From: Haemonchus contortus
Taxonomy: Eukaryota > Nematoda > Chromadorea > Rhabditida > Trichostrongylidae
DNA: 64,000 nucleotides
Assembly: GCA_000469685.2 (NCBI GenBank)
Contig: LS997566.1
Coordinates: forward strand, 38,046,420-38,110,419
Direction: 5' to 3'
This document shows, piece after piece, positions 31,999-43,925 of this stretch. A program made the translations under genes and the position numbers. The notes beneath the pieces are model-generated. The model saw only the letters and a program-made list of their open reading frames with translations, was not told the origin of the DNA and did no database searches. Every line of letters starts with the position of its first letter. The first letter of the stretch is position 1.

Positions 31999-33736
31999 CA
32001 CTGAACTTTGTTTTATTCACTTCGTGGTTCCAGAGAAACTTTTCGAGTTTGAAGGGGTCGGACCGGAATTGGGGCAGTCAGCTCACGAAGCGGCAGCACC
32101 TCACACCGGCGACTGACTCAGGAATCATCGTGGCTGTCACAGTCAGAGAGTTAGCCCTCTGCAGATCAGTGTATGTGGGAAGCAACTGGCTTTGTGGGTT
32201 GGACTGAGAAAGTCAAAAGAATCTCAGAGAACCTTCATCTGCTTTTGATCAATCTGCTAAATGAGCAATTTCTGCAAGGGATGTGAGCATTTCAATAACA
32301 AATATAACTCTCACAAACATAGAACTTGGGGCCCAATCCCCTGAAACCTAGTAGCAGACGTCGTGAGAGAGATGTGGGTCAACAAGCGGGGTTACTAAGT
32401 GCCCACATCTCCTAAGTAAATCCTGCCATCAAGGACGATCCTAGATCCAATGCAGGGACGTCATATACTCAGAGTAGTTTCTGCAGTCCGGGAATACTCG
32501 TCCCCCACTACGCGAAAGTCTGTCTCCAAACAACAGCGCTATATGGTCTACTATGGGTGTATTACATATAGGACACAATGCACTCATTTTAGGTGATGTA
32601 GCAGGCTCCTTTGCTAACTCATTTTCACTTATTTTGTACACCTCATAAGGTTGCGGACCACACCTGACCCCAGTCAATTACCTGCTATTACCTGCTTTTT
32701 TTATGAGAATTGTTGTTTTGCTTACTCGACATTCGGCATTTTCGATAGGGATAGCTTGCAAATTTGGCCACATAATAAAAAATCAGTATAAAGATAGAAT
32801 TTTCAAATTATGGAAACTGTAAATCTTCAATCTTAATCATCAATCATCAGAAAGAGAAAATCAATCAACGTCCAAGGTGTATTCATTACAACAGACAAGG
32901 TTTCACCATTTCTTAATGCACAAAATGTATCGGTTCATTGAAAGATTTATGAGGTAGGGTCTCATATTTCACGTATGCACTCTATAATTGGCAGTTCTTG
33001 TTTCCATTCTAGTGCCCGAATAACTGGAATCTATGGAACCGTGAAAGTAAACACTTCGCCATCAATCTCAATCAAAAAAAAGTAAGAAGATAAATGTATG
33101 AGTATAACTCTAAGCTAAATCGACCTAGAGACCATCGGGGAACACTAGGGATGCACAAGCATTGCTACGAGGGGAACGAAACACTCAGGAGTCGCCATGG
33201 TCCACAATCATTGTCAACCACTGTCCGCGATCTTTTTTGGGGTCCCTTCTCAAACGGAATAACGGAACCTTGGCGTAGTACAATGCGTGGGCGGCAAAAA
33301 ACAGAAAACGTGGAAATCCGAGCAATTCTGGAAAATATTCAAATAGGGCTTCTTGAATTTAGTAAAGTAAGGCTTTGTAACATGGTGACCACGGAAGTGG
33401 TGTGAAAGAGGTATTCAAAAGAAATTTCAGTTGTGTGCGACTGCGTAAGGAACTGGCCAGAAGAAAGCCAAAAATGCCAGGCCGTTTTTCGACCTGGCAG
33501 TGGCCCACCTCCTGTCGTAGAGATTCAGAGATTCGTTCCAAGGGGGAATCTCAGAGGTTTCCTTATCAAGATCCGATCTTTGAATGCAGTGCTTTTAACC
33601 GCTGCATGAACGTTAGCGCTTTCAGCTCAAATTCCTCAGACGCCTATGGGAGCTTGAGCTTCGGGTTACTGTAGGGGAAAGTTAGTATCACTAAGGTATC
33701 CTATTGGGCAGTACTTCCAACCTCTTCGACATCATA
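31999..33736. other. intergenic, nothing recognised
   Basis: No supported exon or element ends. Short frames (for example minus 32441-32677, with a CPIC pair) lack context. Confidence 0.4.
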
Positions 33737-34992
33737 TTAGGTTGAGTAAAAAGTCTTGATCGGTTTTTCATCCTTATTTCAAAAAGTCTTATTTCCATTA
33801 AAAGAGGATCTCAGTTAGTAATATAGTCTCCAGAGTGGTCCACAACATATGTCCAGCGATCCACCAGTTTTTCGATTCCTGAAGCCCAGAACTGTGGCGG
33901 CCGCGATTCGAAAAAGCTGGAAATCTCAGTTTCGAGTTCCGAGAGATCATCAAATTTTCTGTCGCGAAGATGATGTGGCTTAAAGCAAGAAAAATATGGT
34001 AATCGGACTGAGCAAGATCTGGCTAGTAAGGAGGATCGAGCAGCACTTCCCATCCAAGTTCGGCAATTTTCTGACGAGACAATTTTGCAACATGCGGTCG
34101 AGCGTTGTCATGAAGACGACAAACATTTCTTTGCTGCGGGCGCGTCCTTCAAATGACGTCGGCCACACTTTGTAGCTGAGAAGCGTGAATCTCGGCGATT
34201 ACGGTGGTACCCTCAGGCAGTAATTCGAAATAGAGCATGACTTGAGAATTCCACCAACAACATAGCAAAACCATCCTCTGATGTTGTCCGTTTCTCGGCT
34301 GTCTTAAAGGTGGTTCCTCATTGGGCATCCATTGGCGATGTCGCTTATGGTTCACATGAAGGACCCAGCTCTCTTCTCTAGTTATGATCTCCCTGAGAAA
34401 GTCTCTCCTATGTTGACGAAGAAGCAAAGAAGGTCACGCACTGACCCGTGATGCTTTGTCCGAGTCGCTCAAACCGTGGGGCACCCATCTTGAGAGTATA
34501 ACTCCGTAGCCGGGGCCATGGAGATGATTGACGATAGTCATCTGGCTGCACCCTAGTGCCGTCGGCAAATCGCGAGTAGTAGCATTTGGCTTCTCCATTA
34601 GAGCAGTGCGCAAAGTTCCGTTATTCAAGGCAGGAGGACGTCCAGCACGACGTTGACCTTCGAACAAAATATTGCCCGAACGAATTTGTCGATACCAACG
34701 ATGTACCGTGGGTTGAGACACAATGTCTCCTCTGAATGCACAACAGATATTTGCGACAGCCGACGATGGATTTTGGCCTTGCAGGAATTCGTAAAAGATG
34801 ATAGTACTCAGACAGCTTCGGTTGACAGGGGTCATTATTGCAAAACATTTGCAAGGACATGCTTATATATGCCCCCACAGTGCAGGTCCGGGAACCATCT
34901 ACCACAACCTATTGCGAAATCATTCCAAGTGGTCCTACGAAAGAATCAAGAGAAGGATGGAAATTCCGATCAAAACTTTTTACTCAACCTAA
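33737..34992 (-). mobile_element. mariner transposon with complete ends, inactive transposase
   Basis: The 1256-bp element has inverted ends TTAGGTTGAGTAAAAAGT and ACTTTTTACTCAACCTAA, flanked by TA on each side. The minus-strand transposase is recognisable in several frames from 34835 to 33811. It starts with an N-terminal helix-turn-helix region (FYEFLQGQNPSSAVANICCA, QPTVHRWYRQIRSGN, then GRPPAL). It continues with REESWVLHVNHKRHRQWMP, WWNSQVMLYFELLPEGT, LHDNARPHVAKLSRQ (second catalytic D) and PDLAQSDYHIF (third D of the DD34D triad). It ends FFESRPPQFWASGIEKLVDR. The first catalytic position, normally GDE-W in mariners, reads REESW here. There are at least two frameshifts and one stop (PY*PDLA). 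Confidence 0.93.
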
Positions 34993-34994
34993 TA

Positions 34995-36260
34995 CTTTTT
35001 ATATCATACTTCCTTAATAATCGCCTAATTTCAAATGAAAACTCCTATCTTCGATTAATGTGAAAGGTAGTCATGAAGTCACAAAAATCTGATAGCCATT
35101 CGAACCTGTCTACGGTGACTTTAATGATTTCGTGTAGGTGAGAAACGGTGAGAAAGAGGTGAACAAAGAAAGCTTTCACAGAAAAGTTCAGTAGTGCTAG
35201 AATTGGACTTCCTTTGAAGCGTGAGAAAATATGCAAATACCTCAAAACAAACGGCTTCCAGCTATTAGAACTTATTGTTTATTAATAAAGTGCACATAAC
35301 CCTAATTATCGGAAAGCATCTTAGCTTCAACTGTTGATAGATCCTTTGATGTTCTCTGCTACAGACCACTTTCCTGCTCGAGTTTTATCCCAGCGGTTTT
35401 TTAGATTACAATTTATCGTCCTTTTTTACTCAAAGTTCATTTCCTGAACGGACAAGAAAGGAGAGCGGCTTCATCAGTATTCATGCCGGAGGGTAGCCCG
35501 CCTACAGATGCCAGAAATCCTATACCTTCCAGATCTTTCCGCACCTGACTACCATCTTCAGTCACATGCTACTCGGCTGCTAGTCCTTCGCTACTTTGAC
35601 AACAGTTGGCTCCTTTATGAAGATACAAAAGAGTTTATGCTCCAGCAAAAGGTGTAAGGCGGTACTTCAGTGGCTAGTGCTGTGGTCACTCGTATTTGAA
35701 TGTGCTTGTGTGCCCTTGATAAGCTTCGAATCATATTTCAGACTGTGCCATGGTCCCTTAGTAATTCTGATAAGCAGTCTCACTCAATCTCTTCAACGGA
35801 GTTGTGAAAGTTAGTATGGGATCGGGAAACAAAAGGGAGAATCCTATAGACAAGGCTTCCACTAAAGTGAATACCAGTGTGCAGGAGTTTTGATAGTACA
35901 ACAAAAACCTTGAAGTGATTTTGAAATTCTCCGGATTGGGAGCCTCCGAATTTTCGATTGTTCCGGTCCGGGAGTGACGAGGTTAGCGGCTGCACAAATC
36001 AGTTATCCTCTAACCCCTGAACTACCAGAAAAAGATACTCAACCATGGTCTGGTAGAGCTCGACGTGGAATCGATCTGCGGACCGTCTGCAAGACATTCC
36101 CACAGCTTGTGACACTCCCACAGCTTCTCACCTTGCTCCGATACAGCCAAGTCAAAGAGCTTTAGTTCCGTTTTCTGAGCAAATAACCCCTTTACTCTCC
36201 GACTCCTATCGCTTCCATCTCGATACTGCCTAGTAATGGCTCGTTTTGAAACTTACAAAT
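34995..36260. other. upstream of copy D, nothing recognised
   Basis: AT-rich DNA between the mariner and gene D. It probably includes the promoter of D, but no motif can be named. Confidence 0.4.
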
Positions 36261-36271
36261 AACTTTTTCAG
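36261..36271 (+). promoter_or_regulatory. candidate trans-splice acceptor of copy D
   Basis: AACTTTTTCAG is a textbook nematode acceptor, placed 28 nt before the start codon of copy D with no partner donor exon visible nearby. In nematodes this position is typical for spliced-leader addition. An ordinary cis-spliced 5' untranslated exon is the alternative. Confidence 0.6.
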
Positions 36272-36299
36272 AGTCCACAATTCTATAGTCAACGTCAAC

Positions 36300-38777
36300 A
36301 TGCTGAGCGCAGGTACGTTTTAGACCGGAGCAAAAGGAAATTCGAATAAGGAGAAAGACGAGGAAAGAGAGTCGTTGCCCCGGACAAAAGTTGCTCATCG
36401 CCACTGGAGCTTCCCCGTTTTATTCGTAGCCTCGCCCTAGTGATAAAGCTGAAATCAGCTTCATTGGTATACTATGCGTGCGCATCAGACGCTAGACATC
36501 ATCGGACGATGTGCAGGCCCCCATCTTTCGACACTCAGGGTCTCCTTTTCCGTCCATTTTGACATACCCGGCTTATTTCGAGCTCGCAATGTATGTCACG
36601 GCAATATTTCTGACGCATGGGTGGGAACTTCAGGGCGGGTTGAACTTGTCAGCATGGTCACGAGTAGAGTTTAGAGACGAGAAATACCCACGACAAACTT
36701 GGAATCTCTCCCATTTCGTAACATTTTCAGGGGACTAACAGGATTTTTGTGAACGTTGATGGCTTCGAGGATGTGAGGACTTCTCCCAAAGCTTATCAAT
36801 GAATGAACTATCCCATGGAGCTCCCATTGATGAATCTATGTGTTTATTTTCTCTGACAATTCATGGAATCCATTTAGAAGTAAAAGACGTGCTCACTGCC
36901 CGTTACGATGCCATGGAAAAACACTGTCAAACTGGTGACATTGAGAAAGTCGCAGAATTCTATCACAGCGATGGAGTGATGATTGAAAGAGGAGTATCGG
37001 TTGCCTATGGGAGAGCTCGTGAGTAAACTTTCACTATAAAGAAGGAATGAAGCGGTTAATCAGCACTTGTGATATAATAAGTGTTATGCCATATATTTTT
37101 TAACCATTTCTCGCCGTTATACGGCCCCATACCCCAAAATTTGGGCCCTTGTACCGGGAAACACCCTCTACGGCTAGATAATACTTTGCTACTTATGGTA
37201 CTTTCCTCTAGCGGAGTACGCTGAGCCATGGGGCAGAGAATTCGAGATGCGTTGACGTCTGCCGTTGAAGGACTTTAAAATTGTCAATCAAAAAATAAAG
37301 GATAAAGTCTTAGCTAGGTAAAAATCTTAGGCGCAATGAAGGAACAACTCCTACTCTGAGATGGGTCCCCACACTCGTCCCCACTTAGAGTTGAGTGGCA
37401 TTCTGAATGCATATGTGGCCTATACAAATAACTTGCTATTGCTAGCCGTTGTTCAGATCACTGCTTATTTCTTCCCGTATGAGTATCGTACTCATTAAAA
37501 GACCACGGTGGGTGCTTTACGTGAAAATCGAGCTGTTGTTCGATCCATCGTCCATTCAACCTCCTAATATCTCACCTCAGCCCTTCAAGATTAATTTTGT
37601 TTCCGGAAAAATGTCAAATTAGGAACGGGTGAGAACTAAGAAGAACCGACTTCATGAATTCTAGAGGCCCGTACCGATTTCCTCGAGCTGCATACACCTA
37701 AAAGCCGCCTCCACAGCTTCTGAAAGAGGTTGCTGATTTTGTGGAGATTGACCAGCCTTGTCCCTCTGAGATATCTTTGAACGATCCATTTTTGACCGTT
37801 AATCTAAGAATTAGACCTTTTCTAGTATTTTGAGGCCCTTCGAGACTCTTGGTTCAGAAGGGCTTCAAAATCTGGGCTGGTGAATTGGTGGGCTTTTCGA
37901 GCGGAGATCTAGCAGTCATAGAACTTCAGAAACTTTCGTTGCCTCTCTCATTAGCTTGGGAGCTGCAATAACTCAACTCGTCTGGGAAGATAGAAGACTG
38001 ATTGTGCATTGGCTGTCCACATATACACGTACTCATTTGAAACGCCATTAAGATCTTGAACGGAGGTCGATTGTGGAGGTGGGAGAGAGTGGGGGAGGGT
38101 GGGGGCACCGCAAGCACTTCTTCCAAAAGCTTCCCACGGAATGAAGTTACAATATAATGTGGCCATTCCACAAATGGGAGGACATCAAATAAACCTCCGC
38201 AAATAACTCTTGCATTCTGGCATCTGTAGGTAGGAATCTTCTCAGCTCCACTTACTACTGTTGGGTCTCCGATCACACCACTTTCACCATCGATGGGTCC
38301 CTTGACTTTGATAATTTTGTCCTCACAGTCAGATAAGTGGGAACTTAGTTCAATTGAAGCCACTAAGAGCCTCTGCACCTTACTCTTCGCTACTACTTTT
38401 ATTGCGTAATGGCAAAGAAAATTCCTTAAAAACGCATCTTACAGAAAATCTTAGTTGAAAATTCGACTTTCAGAGATCAAGAACGCTCTTCAGAAGCATT
38501 GGGATCAGACTGGACCGCAGAAATTTACGGCATGTTCAACTGACCTATTCATTACAATCCATATAGGTACCTCCATGATATTTTTAACAATATGACCTCT
38601 TTCTTTCAGAAATCCAACGAGAAATACGAAGGCTGCGAGGATTTCCTGATTCTGACTTGCGATTCTACGCTCAGTTCGGTCAAGCGCGGTACAGAGACCG
38701 CCAAGGTAGTTCAGATTTGGAAGAAGGATCAAGGAAAATGGACCATCTATCATGAAGAGTACGAAGTGAAAAAGTGA
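36300..38777 (+). CDS. NTF2-like/DUF4440 small protein, copy D (4 exons, diverged)
   Basis: A complete four-exon gene: 36300-36312, 36878-37018, 38474-38529 and 38610-38777 (13, 141, 56 and 168 nt), encoding 125 residues. Exon 1 is MLSA plus one base before GTACGT. Exon 2 gives EVKDVLTARYDAMEKHCQTG and AEFYHSDGVMIERGVSVAYG. Exon 3 gives IKNALQKHWDQTGPQKFT. Exon 4 gives EKYEGCEDFLILTCDS and VVQIWKKDQGKWTIYHEEYE. Intron 3 (80 nt) starts GCATGT, not GT. With that GC donor the frame continues, whereas the nearby GT at 38534 would create a stop at the junction. Intron 2 is 1455 nt and holds a partial SINE. Compared with A-C it has lost the YQGTDD form (YEGCED) and the VVVE strand (VMIER), so it may have a different ligand or partner. 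It is predicted cytosolic. The shared architecture and an intact frame argue for a functional gene. Confidence 0.86.
37365..37500 (-). repeat. SINE fragment in intron 2 of copy D, minus
   Basis: Complement of SINE body phrases: GCATTCTGAATGCATATGTG, GCCTATACAAATAACTTGC and a diverged TCACTGCTTATTTCTTCCC. Head and tail are missing or decayed. Confidence 0.6.
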
Positions 38778-38810
38778 ACTTGTCTTTGACTGATTGGACG
38801 GCTTTGATCG

Positions 38811-38816
38811 AATAAA
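38811..38816 (+). terminator. poly(A) signal candidate for copy D
   Basis: AATAAA lies 33 nt after the TGA of copy D, a typical nematode spacing for a short 3' untranslated region. Confidence 0.7.
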
Positions 38817-39669
38817 GCAAACGTTGTTAAAGTTCATTTTCACAAGGCCTTACCAAAATCATGAAAAACTCATAAAAAAGGAGAAGCCTGAAAGGATTAG
38901 CTAAGCAGTACCATGAAGTAGCCTTTTAAGCAAAATAAAGGAAGTTAGCCGAGTAGAAAGCTCGAAAGTCAGCTGTAACATAGCAAAACAGCGTTAGTAG
39001 GTGAAAAGGGGTAGTTGAAGAGCTAAATGGTAACCACGGTTTCTTCTCAAGTAGGCAACTATGAACAGGACCGATTTTGTCAGTCACCTACTGAGACGAT
39101 ACCTTGGCCCTAGAAAAGGCGATACGTGACATTAACATGTGGGAAAACGGCCTAGGAAACCAACACCGGCCCCGGATTTGTCCAAAACGTCCACTGCTCT
39201 CAGGAACACCCATTAAGAGGGAGAGTTCACGAATGCTAGCCCTTCCTATACCATATGTAGAACTTATTTAGCTCTAAAGTCTTAATTTTGCATTTTGTCC
39301 AAGAGCAGAGTTCCTACTCTGGCATGGCTTTTGTAAAATCAATCTAATTGCGGAGAGTGCGTCAGACCCTGACAAAACGATTTGTACAAGAGACACCTCT
39401 CCTTTCCGGAACCTCATCCCAAGCAACTAAGCAGATGAGGTGTTGAGAACCTCTATTAAGAAAGAGACAAATCGAAGAGCGCCAGGGGTGAATATCAAAC
39501 ATGGCGCCACGACATGTTCAACCTTTGCACCGCAGTTTCAGAGTACTGAAGGATCAACGGTCGAATCATGGCTAGGAGGATGGACACGAAAGAGGGGTAA
39601 TGAACGATCATGTTAGTGTATGCACCATAGGCCGGTTGCCCTGGTTGCGAAAAAGATGAGGTTTATCTG
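38817..39669. other. intergenic, nothing recognised
   Basis: No supported exon or repeat boundary. Confidence 0.4.
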
Positions 39670-39932
39670 AGTTTGAAGTTGACTCTTTAGCTGTACAACC
39701 GAGATATTAACAAAGTTTATTAGGCTGACGTTTCGGCGCCTTCACCTTCCTCGGAGCCTGGAAAGACAAAAGGCACTGAATTTTCGTTGTAGATTGAAAT
39801 AGTGCTTGATCGGATGGTATCTCAAGTGCCTTTTGTCTTTCCAGGTTCCGAGGAGGTGAAGGCACCGAAACGTCAGCCTAATAAACTTTGTTAATATCTC
39901 GGTTGTACAGCTTAAAGAGTCAACTTCAAACT
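39670..39932. repeat. foldback element with about 108-nt arms
   Basis: The left arm (AGTTTGAAGTTGACTCTTTA..., through GCTGACGTTTCGGCGCCTTC and GGAAAGACAAAAGGCACT) is mirrored almost exactly by the right arm ending TTCAAACT at 39932. The spacer is about 45 nt. The few mismatches include GGAGCC against GGTTCC. It has no coding potential and is probably a palindromic MITE. Confidence 0.9.
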
Positions 39933-40682
39933 AAAGGAAGAATGCCGAGATTCATCGACAGTCGCACATGGACACTACTTCGAGATCTACCTGAATCCCG
40001 ACGAGGCTAGGGACTATCTCATAGTGAGTGATCTGAAGGGCAACGTCGGGAGTGAACGGAGGGGCCTAGATAGGGTTCACATAAGGTAGAGGACTATGAG
40101 CCAGAAATGGAAAAGGAGATAGGGTCTTCGACAAATCCATAGCCCACGACTCTGCGGTACTGGCTCTGCAGCACAAGCCTTTTCTAATAGGCACAACCTT
40201 GAACCTCCCAAGATGTCAGGGATAAGTACGCTGCGGAGTATCCGGTAATGAAAGTTGTACCAAGCCAAAAAAGACCCCAATATTACTACTATGTAAGTCT
40301 AATTAAGGCAATAAACGACTGGAAGGAGGGTTCTGTGGATAGCCAAGTGATAGAACTGTTTCATACAAGGCCCGGACCGCTGTAGACGACATATCTGAAA
40401 AGAGCAAACTACCGCTTACTAGACTGGTGACTGGGAAACAGCTTAGTGATCATTATTTTCTACAACGAAGCTTGAACAGGAAAATCATTCGGTGTTGCAC
40501 ATTCCTTGGCGATTACCGCCTACCTCAAAATGCATGGAAGCCAGTGCTGAGTACTTTTCTAAGGAAGCCTCAAAGATCTGGCAATCACTCGGAATTGTGA
40601 AGGCCCTCGTGAAGACTTTGGCTACTGACCAATTTTGTGATCACTATTTTTTGTATCTCAAAAGTTTGCTCGATCTCCTGAG
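39933..40682. other. intergenic, nothing recognised
   Basis: Only short unsupported frames. Confidence 0.35.
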
Positions 40683-40815
40683 AGGATAAAAGTGATGGCT
40701 CGTACATCGGCTGTCTGCCCAAGTCACCATATGGGCTTATCGAACACCCCACTTCCAATCTGAGCGGAAGTCGAATGCGGGGCATATTCCAAAAATGTGA
40801 TTGATTAGTGCCGAA
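40683..40815 (+). repeat. SINE 3' portion, plus copy
   Basis: The family phrases GGATAAAAGTGATGGCTCGT, ACATCGGCTGTC, GCGGAAGTCGAATGCGGGGC and TGATTAGTGCCGAAAA are visible. The head is missing. Confidence 0.65.
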
Positions 40816-42454
40816 AATCGATCTTCTTTCTTCAACACCAGCTCAATTTTTGGTTGGACCTTCAACGATTTCCTAAAAATGAAACCTCACGTCCCAGATT
40901 GATTCCGAAAAATGGCGTGGTTCTGCCGAAAGAGCAAAATACCCAATAAAACCTTCAGATTTCATAACGAATTCGCCATTTCCCCATTCACATAGGCCGG
41001 GTAATATCCATAACAGCCCGGGGATATTCTGAACGACTCGAAGAGTTCGAAAAATCTAAGTAAAGACAGCATGAAATCATTGTTTGGAGGGGCTCCGCTA
41101 CCAGATATCCATCGCCTGCCTGGGAAATAGATTCAGAAAACAATTCGAACACAAGCTGACTGGTCATCCTATTTGGACCAGTGCTGGGTGGAAGTAGGAA
41201 AAGTCGGTTCTCCTGTGAGTTAAAAATAACTCTTTTCATTGCCAATACGATCATGAATGAAAGTCGCCCAAAAAGACTCAAAAAGGGCTGACGCAAGCTG
41301 AGAGGCCTACTCTGTCATTTTGACTGCAATTGCTTTTTTCGAGGTTTAGTCGGGCCTTCAACTGAGAATTGCCACTCCATACGTTTTCCAATTAGAAGAA
41401 CCTTTTCACGACTAATGAATAAGGAAGCAATTTGGTTGGCGATATTCCCCAGGGAGTTGATGGACCCATCAGTATTGTTTTCTATTTGGGCCATGTGAAT
41501 GTGCGCGTGTGTGGGCGGGTAGGAGGAACAGGCGAAGATGGCATGGGTGAGGAGCGGCAATGCTGGATAACATGGCCAATTAGACCATCGCTAAACGGCG
41601 ACTCCGTTGACGATAGATTTTCCAACGGAACGCTAGTCATTCTCCTGAATTCCTCATCAATCTTCCTACTCTTCTCTTTGGATTACTTGGGAGTCGAGTA
41701 TGATGCCGGAAGGGGTAACCAGTTCCCTCTCCATTGAAACAGCAAACTTGACTGAATCTGATTAGCCACGAGCTGCCAGCCACATCAATTTTTCCCAGAT
41801 TCCTCCTTTGGCGTCATCGACTTCATACGCCTTCGTGATATCTTGTTCCCTCCAACACACCATTGTATTTATTACTTCTCGACTTTTCTGGTCTCAACAG
41901 TCTGTTGTGTTTATTCCTTGCGGGACCTCACCACCCATAATGTCAGCTGATTTCTGTCATTCATCCTGCGAATGTTTCCGTCTTCCCGTCACTTTGATTG
42001 ATCCGTAAAAACAAAATCTGTTATACTGAGGCTACCAACTGCCGAGCACTGCTTCTCAACTTCTTGAGCGATTCTTGCATAAGTACGGTGCAGAGTTGAG
42101 ATGGATCCTTCGGGTATAAGCCGTGTATATTGTCTTCTCTCGGAGCTGTTGAACGAGCACAGCAATCTTTAGCGATTTTCATATATGATTCCCACAAAGC
42201 ATAATCACAAGCCTTACTAGTAATACTAACCTTCAACAAGGGGTAGTTTGGAGCGACTACATAGCACTGGATGCTCCCTTTGGGATAAGCCGTGCACTTT
42301 CTTGAATCTTTCAGATTGAGATCTCTGCATGAATATCAAATATTCAGTTTGAGGAGTTTGGACTTGCCATGGAAGATATGAGCAGCTTGACAGATTCCGC
42401 CCTCCCTTTAACTTCGTTACGAAAAGACCGCGTTTTAACTAATTTCCTTGTTAG
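40816..42454. other. unassigned DNA with a weak minus-strand open segment
   Basis: Minus 42239-42021 is open with ACDYALWESYMKIAKDCCAR, and an overlapping frame continues to a TGA near 41986 with RIAQEVEKQCSAVGSL. The two frames overlap and no good acceptor decides between them. It could be a decayed exon. The remainder shows nothing. Confidence 0.3.
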
Positions 42455-42715
42455 ACGGAGGAGGTGCAGTGGCAAATGGCCACTTAATCCAGCATGATCC
42501 GTGCTTCGACTCCCTGCACGGGACTCGCCAAGTCTGCCAAGCCTTCCTTCCCTCCAGGGTCGGTTGAATGGTATCAGACTCGCCTGGGAGGGTGAAGCAC
42601 CATCTTGTACATTCACCACAATTCACTGAGACCGCCATATCAATACTTAATAAAGGGTGAATGCGGGGCCCAACTTCAAAAAACAGACTGATTAATGCCA
42701 AAGACTTCATCCGAT
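42455..42715 (+). repeat. tRNA-headed SINE, diverged plus copy
   Basis: GGAGGAGGTGCAGTGGCAAA head, CCAAGCCTTCCTTCCCTCCA, GGTATCAGACTCGCCTGGGA, TGAATGCGGGGCCCAAC and the tail TAATGCCAAAGACTTC are visible. The B-box region is decayed. Confidence 0.72.
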
Positions 42716-43925
42716 GTGCTTTGATTCCTTTCCCGCTCACTGGTCTCCTAAAGCTTTAGGCTTGTATTTTGGCATCCCTTAAGACCCAAACAATGCCCAG
42801 ATCAAACGACGTCCTCCCAATTATTGATCGCTGACACAAAATATTGCAGCCTCCAGAAGTAAGCATCACTTCCATGAAAGCCTATGATCAAATGACCACA
42901 TTCGTATCAACCTCCTCAAACGAATTCTAATCAGATCAACTGAGGCGCTGTCTCCCGAACCCTGGAAGAGGTATGTAACATTCCTAAGCGCTTCGTCACT
43001 CAGCCTGTCTGATTTATTGGAAGTCTATAACAATTTCCAAAAGCAACTTTCAAATAGACCTGGTTTTATGGATAATTACCCTAGATAATTGGGTTGTATA
43101 TAGGAAATATGGCCAGTTAATCTTTTGCGATTCACAAGGGCACTCCCAGGCCGGTTCCATAAAGCCTGACTTATTCCGGTGTTCACGACTGGAATAAAAG
43201 CCAGCCATTCTACCTATTACGTACTGGCTTCACCCCTATGACTGCGTTTTGTGTGCGTTCTCCCATTTAGCCTTTTGAGCTTTCCTCTGACGTACACCAC
43301 AGCCTTATTTTTAATCTTCCAAAAAATATATTTCTAACCTTCATCAGAAAGCACATCCATTTCGATAGAATTCAGTATTTTGGAGCTCTCGCGATGTGAT
43401 TTCCTCCTAGTTCCTTTGAAAAGTCCCACATTCCTTTCCTATTCTCGGTTTGATTGATTTCCGGTAGAAGGTAAGATGCTCTCTTTTCGCATTCGGCTTT
43501 TGGAGACTGAAAATCTCGAAAATCTATCTATCAATGCCAGAGAATCAAATTCCCGGAACAAGAAACGAACCCTGAACCCGAATCGAGTCTGGCGTCATAT
43601 GGGAGGTGACCAGTGGATGTCCGCATTATGTGAGAATGTATGTAGAGGACGAAGGCTTAACGGCGCCCTATTCTCGTGATCCATTTCATTGGTGAAGTAC
43701 ATATTTCAGTGCTTTTATGATCCTATTATGAATTGACGTAAGGGAAATTACGCATTCCATAAATTGAAGCCTTTATGAATCAGGTGAAAGGGCCCTGCAC
43801 GTACGCTCAGCAATAATGTATTCTGCTTCGTAATGAGTACAATTTCCATTCAAAATTGTACTTAGGTTAGCAGGTAATAACCTTCCACATCAAGGATCAA
43901 AAATAAAAGATAAACTCATTGGGAT
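42716..43925. other. intergenic, nothing recognised
   Basis: No supported exon or element ends. Confidence 0.35.

Noticed and set aside
38530..38536. Alternative GT donor at 38534 for exon 3 of copy D
   Set aside because: Using it would add four nucleotides and make a TAA at the junction with exon 4, whereas the GC donor keeps the frame and the conserved 56-nt exon length.
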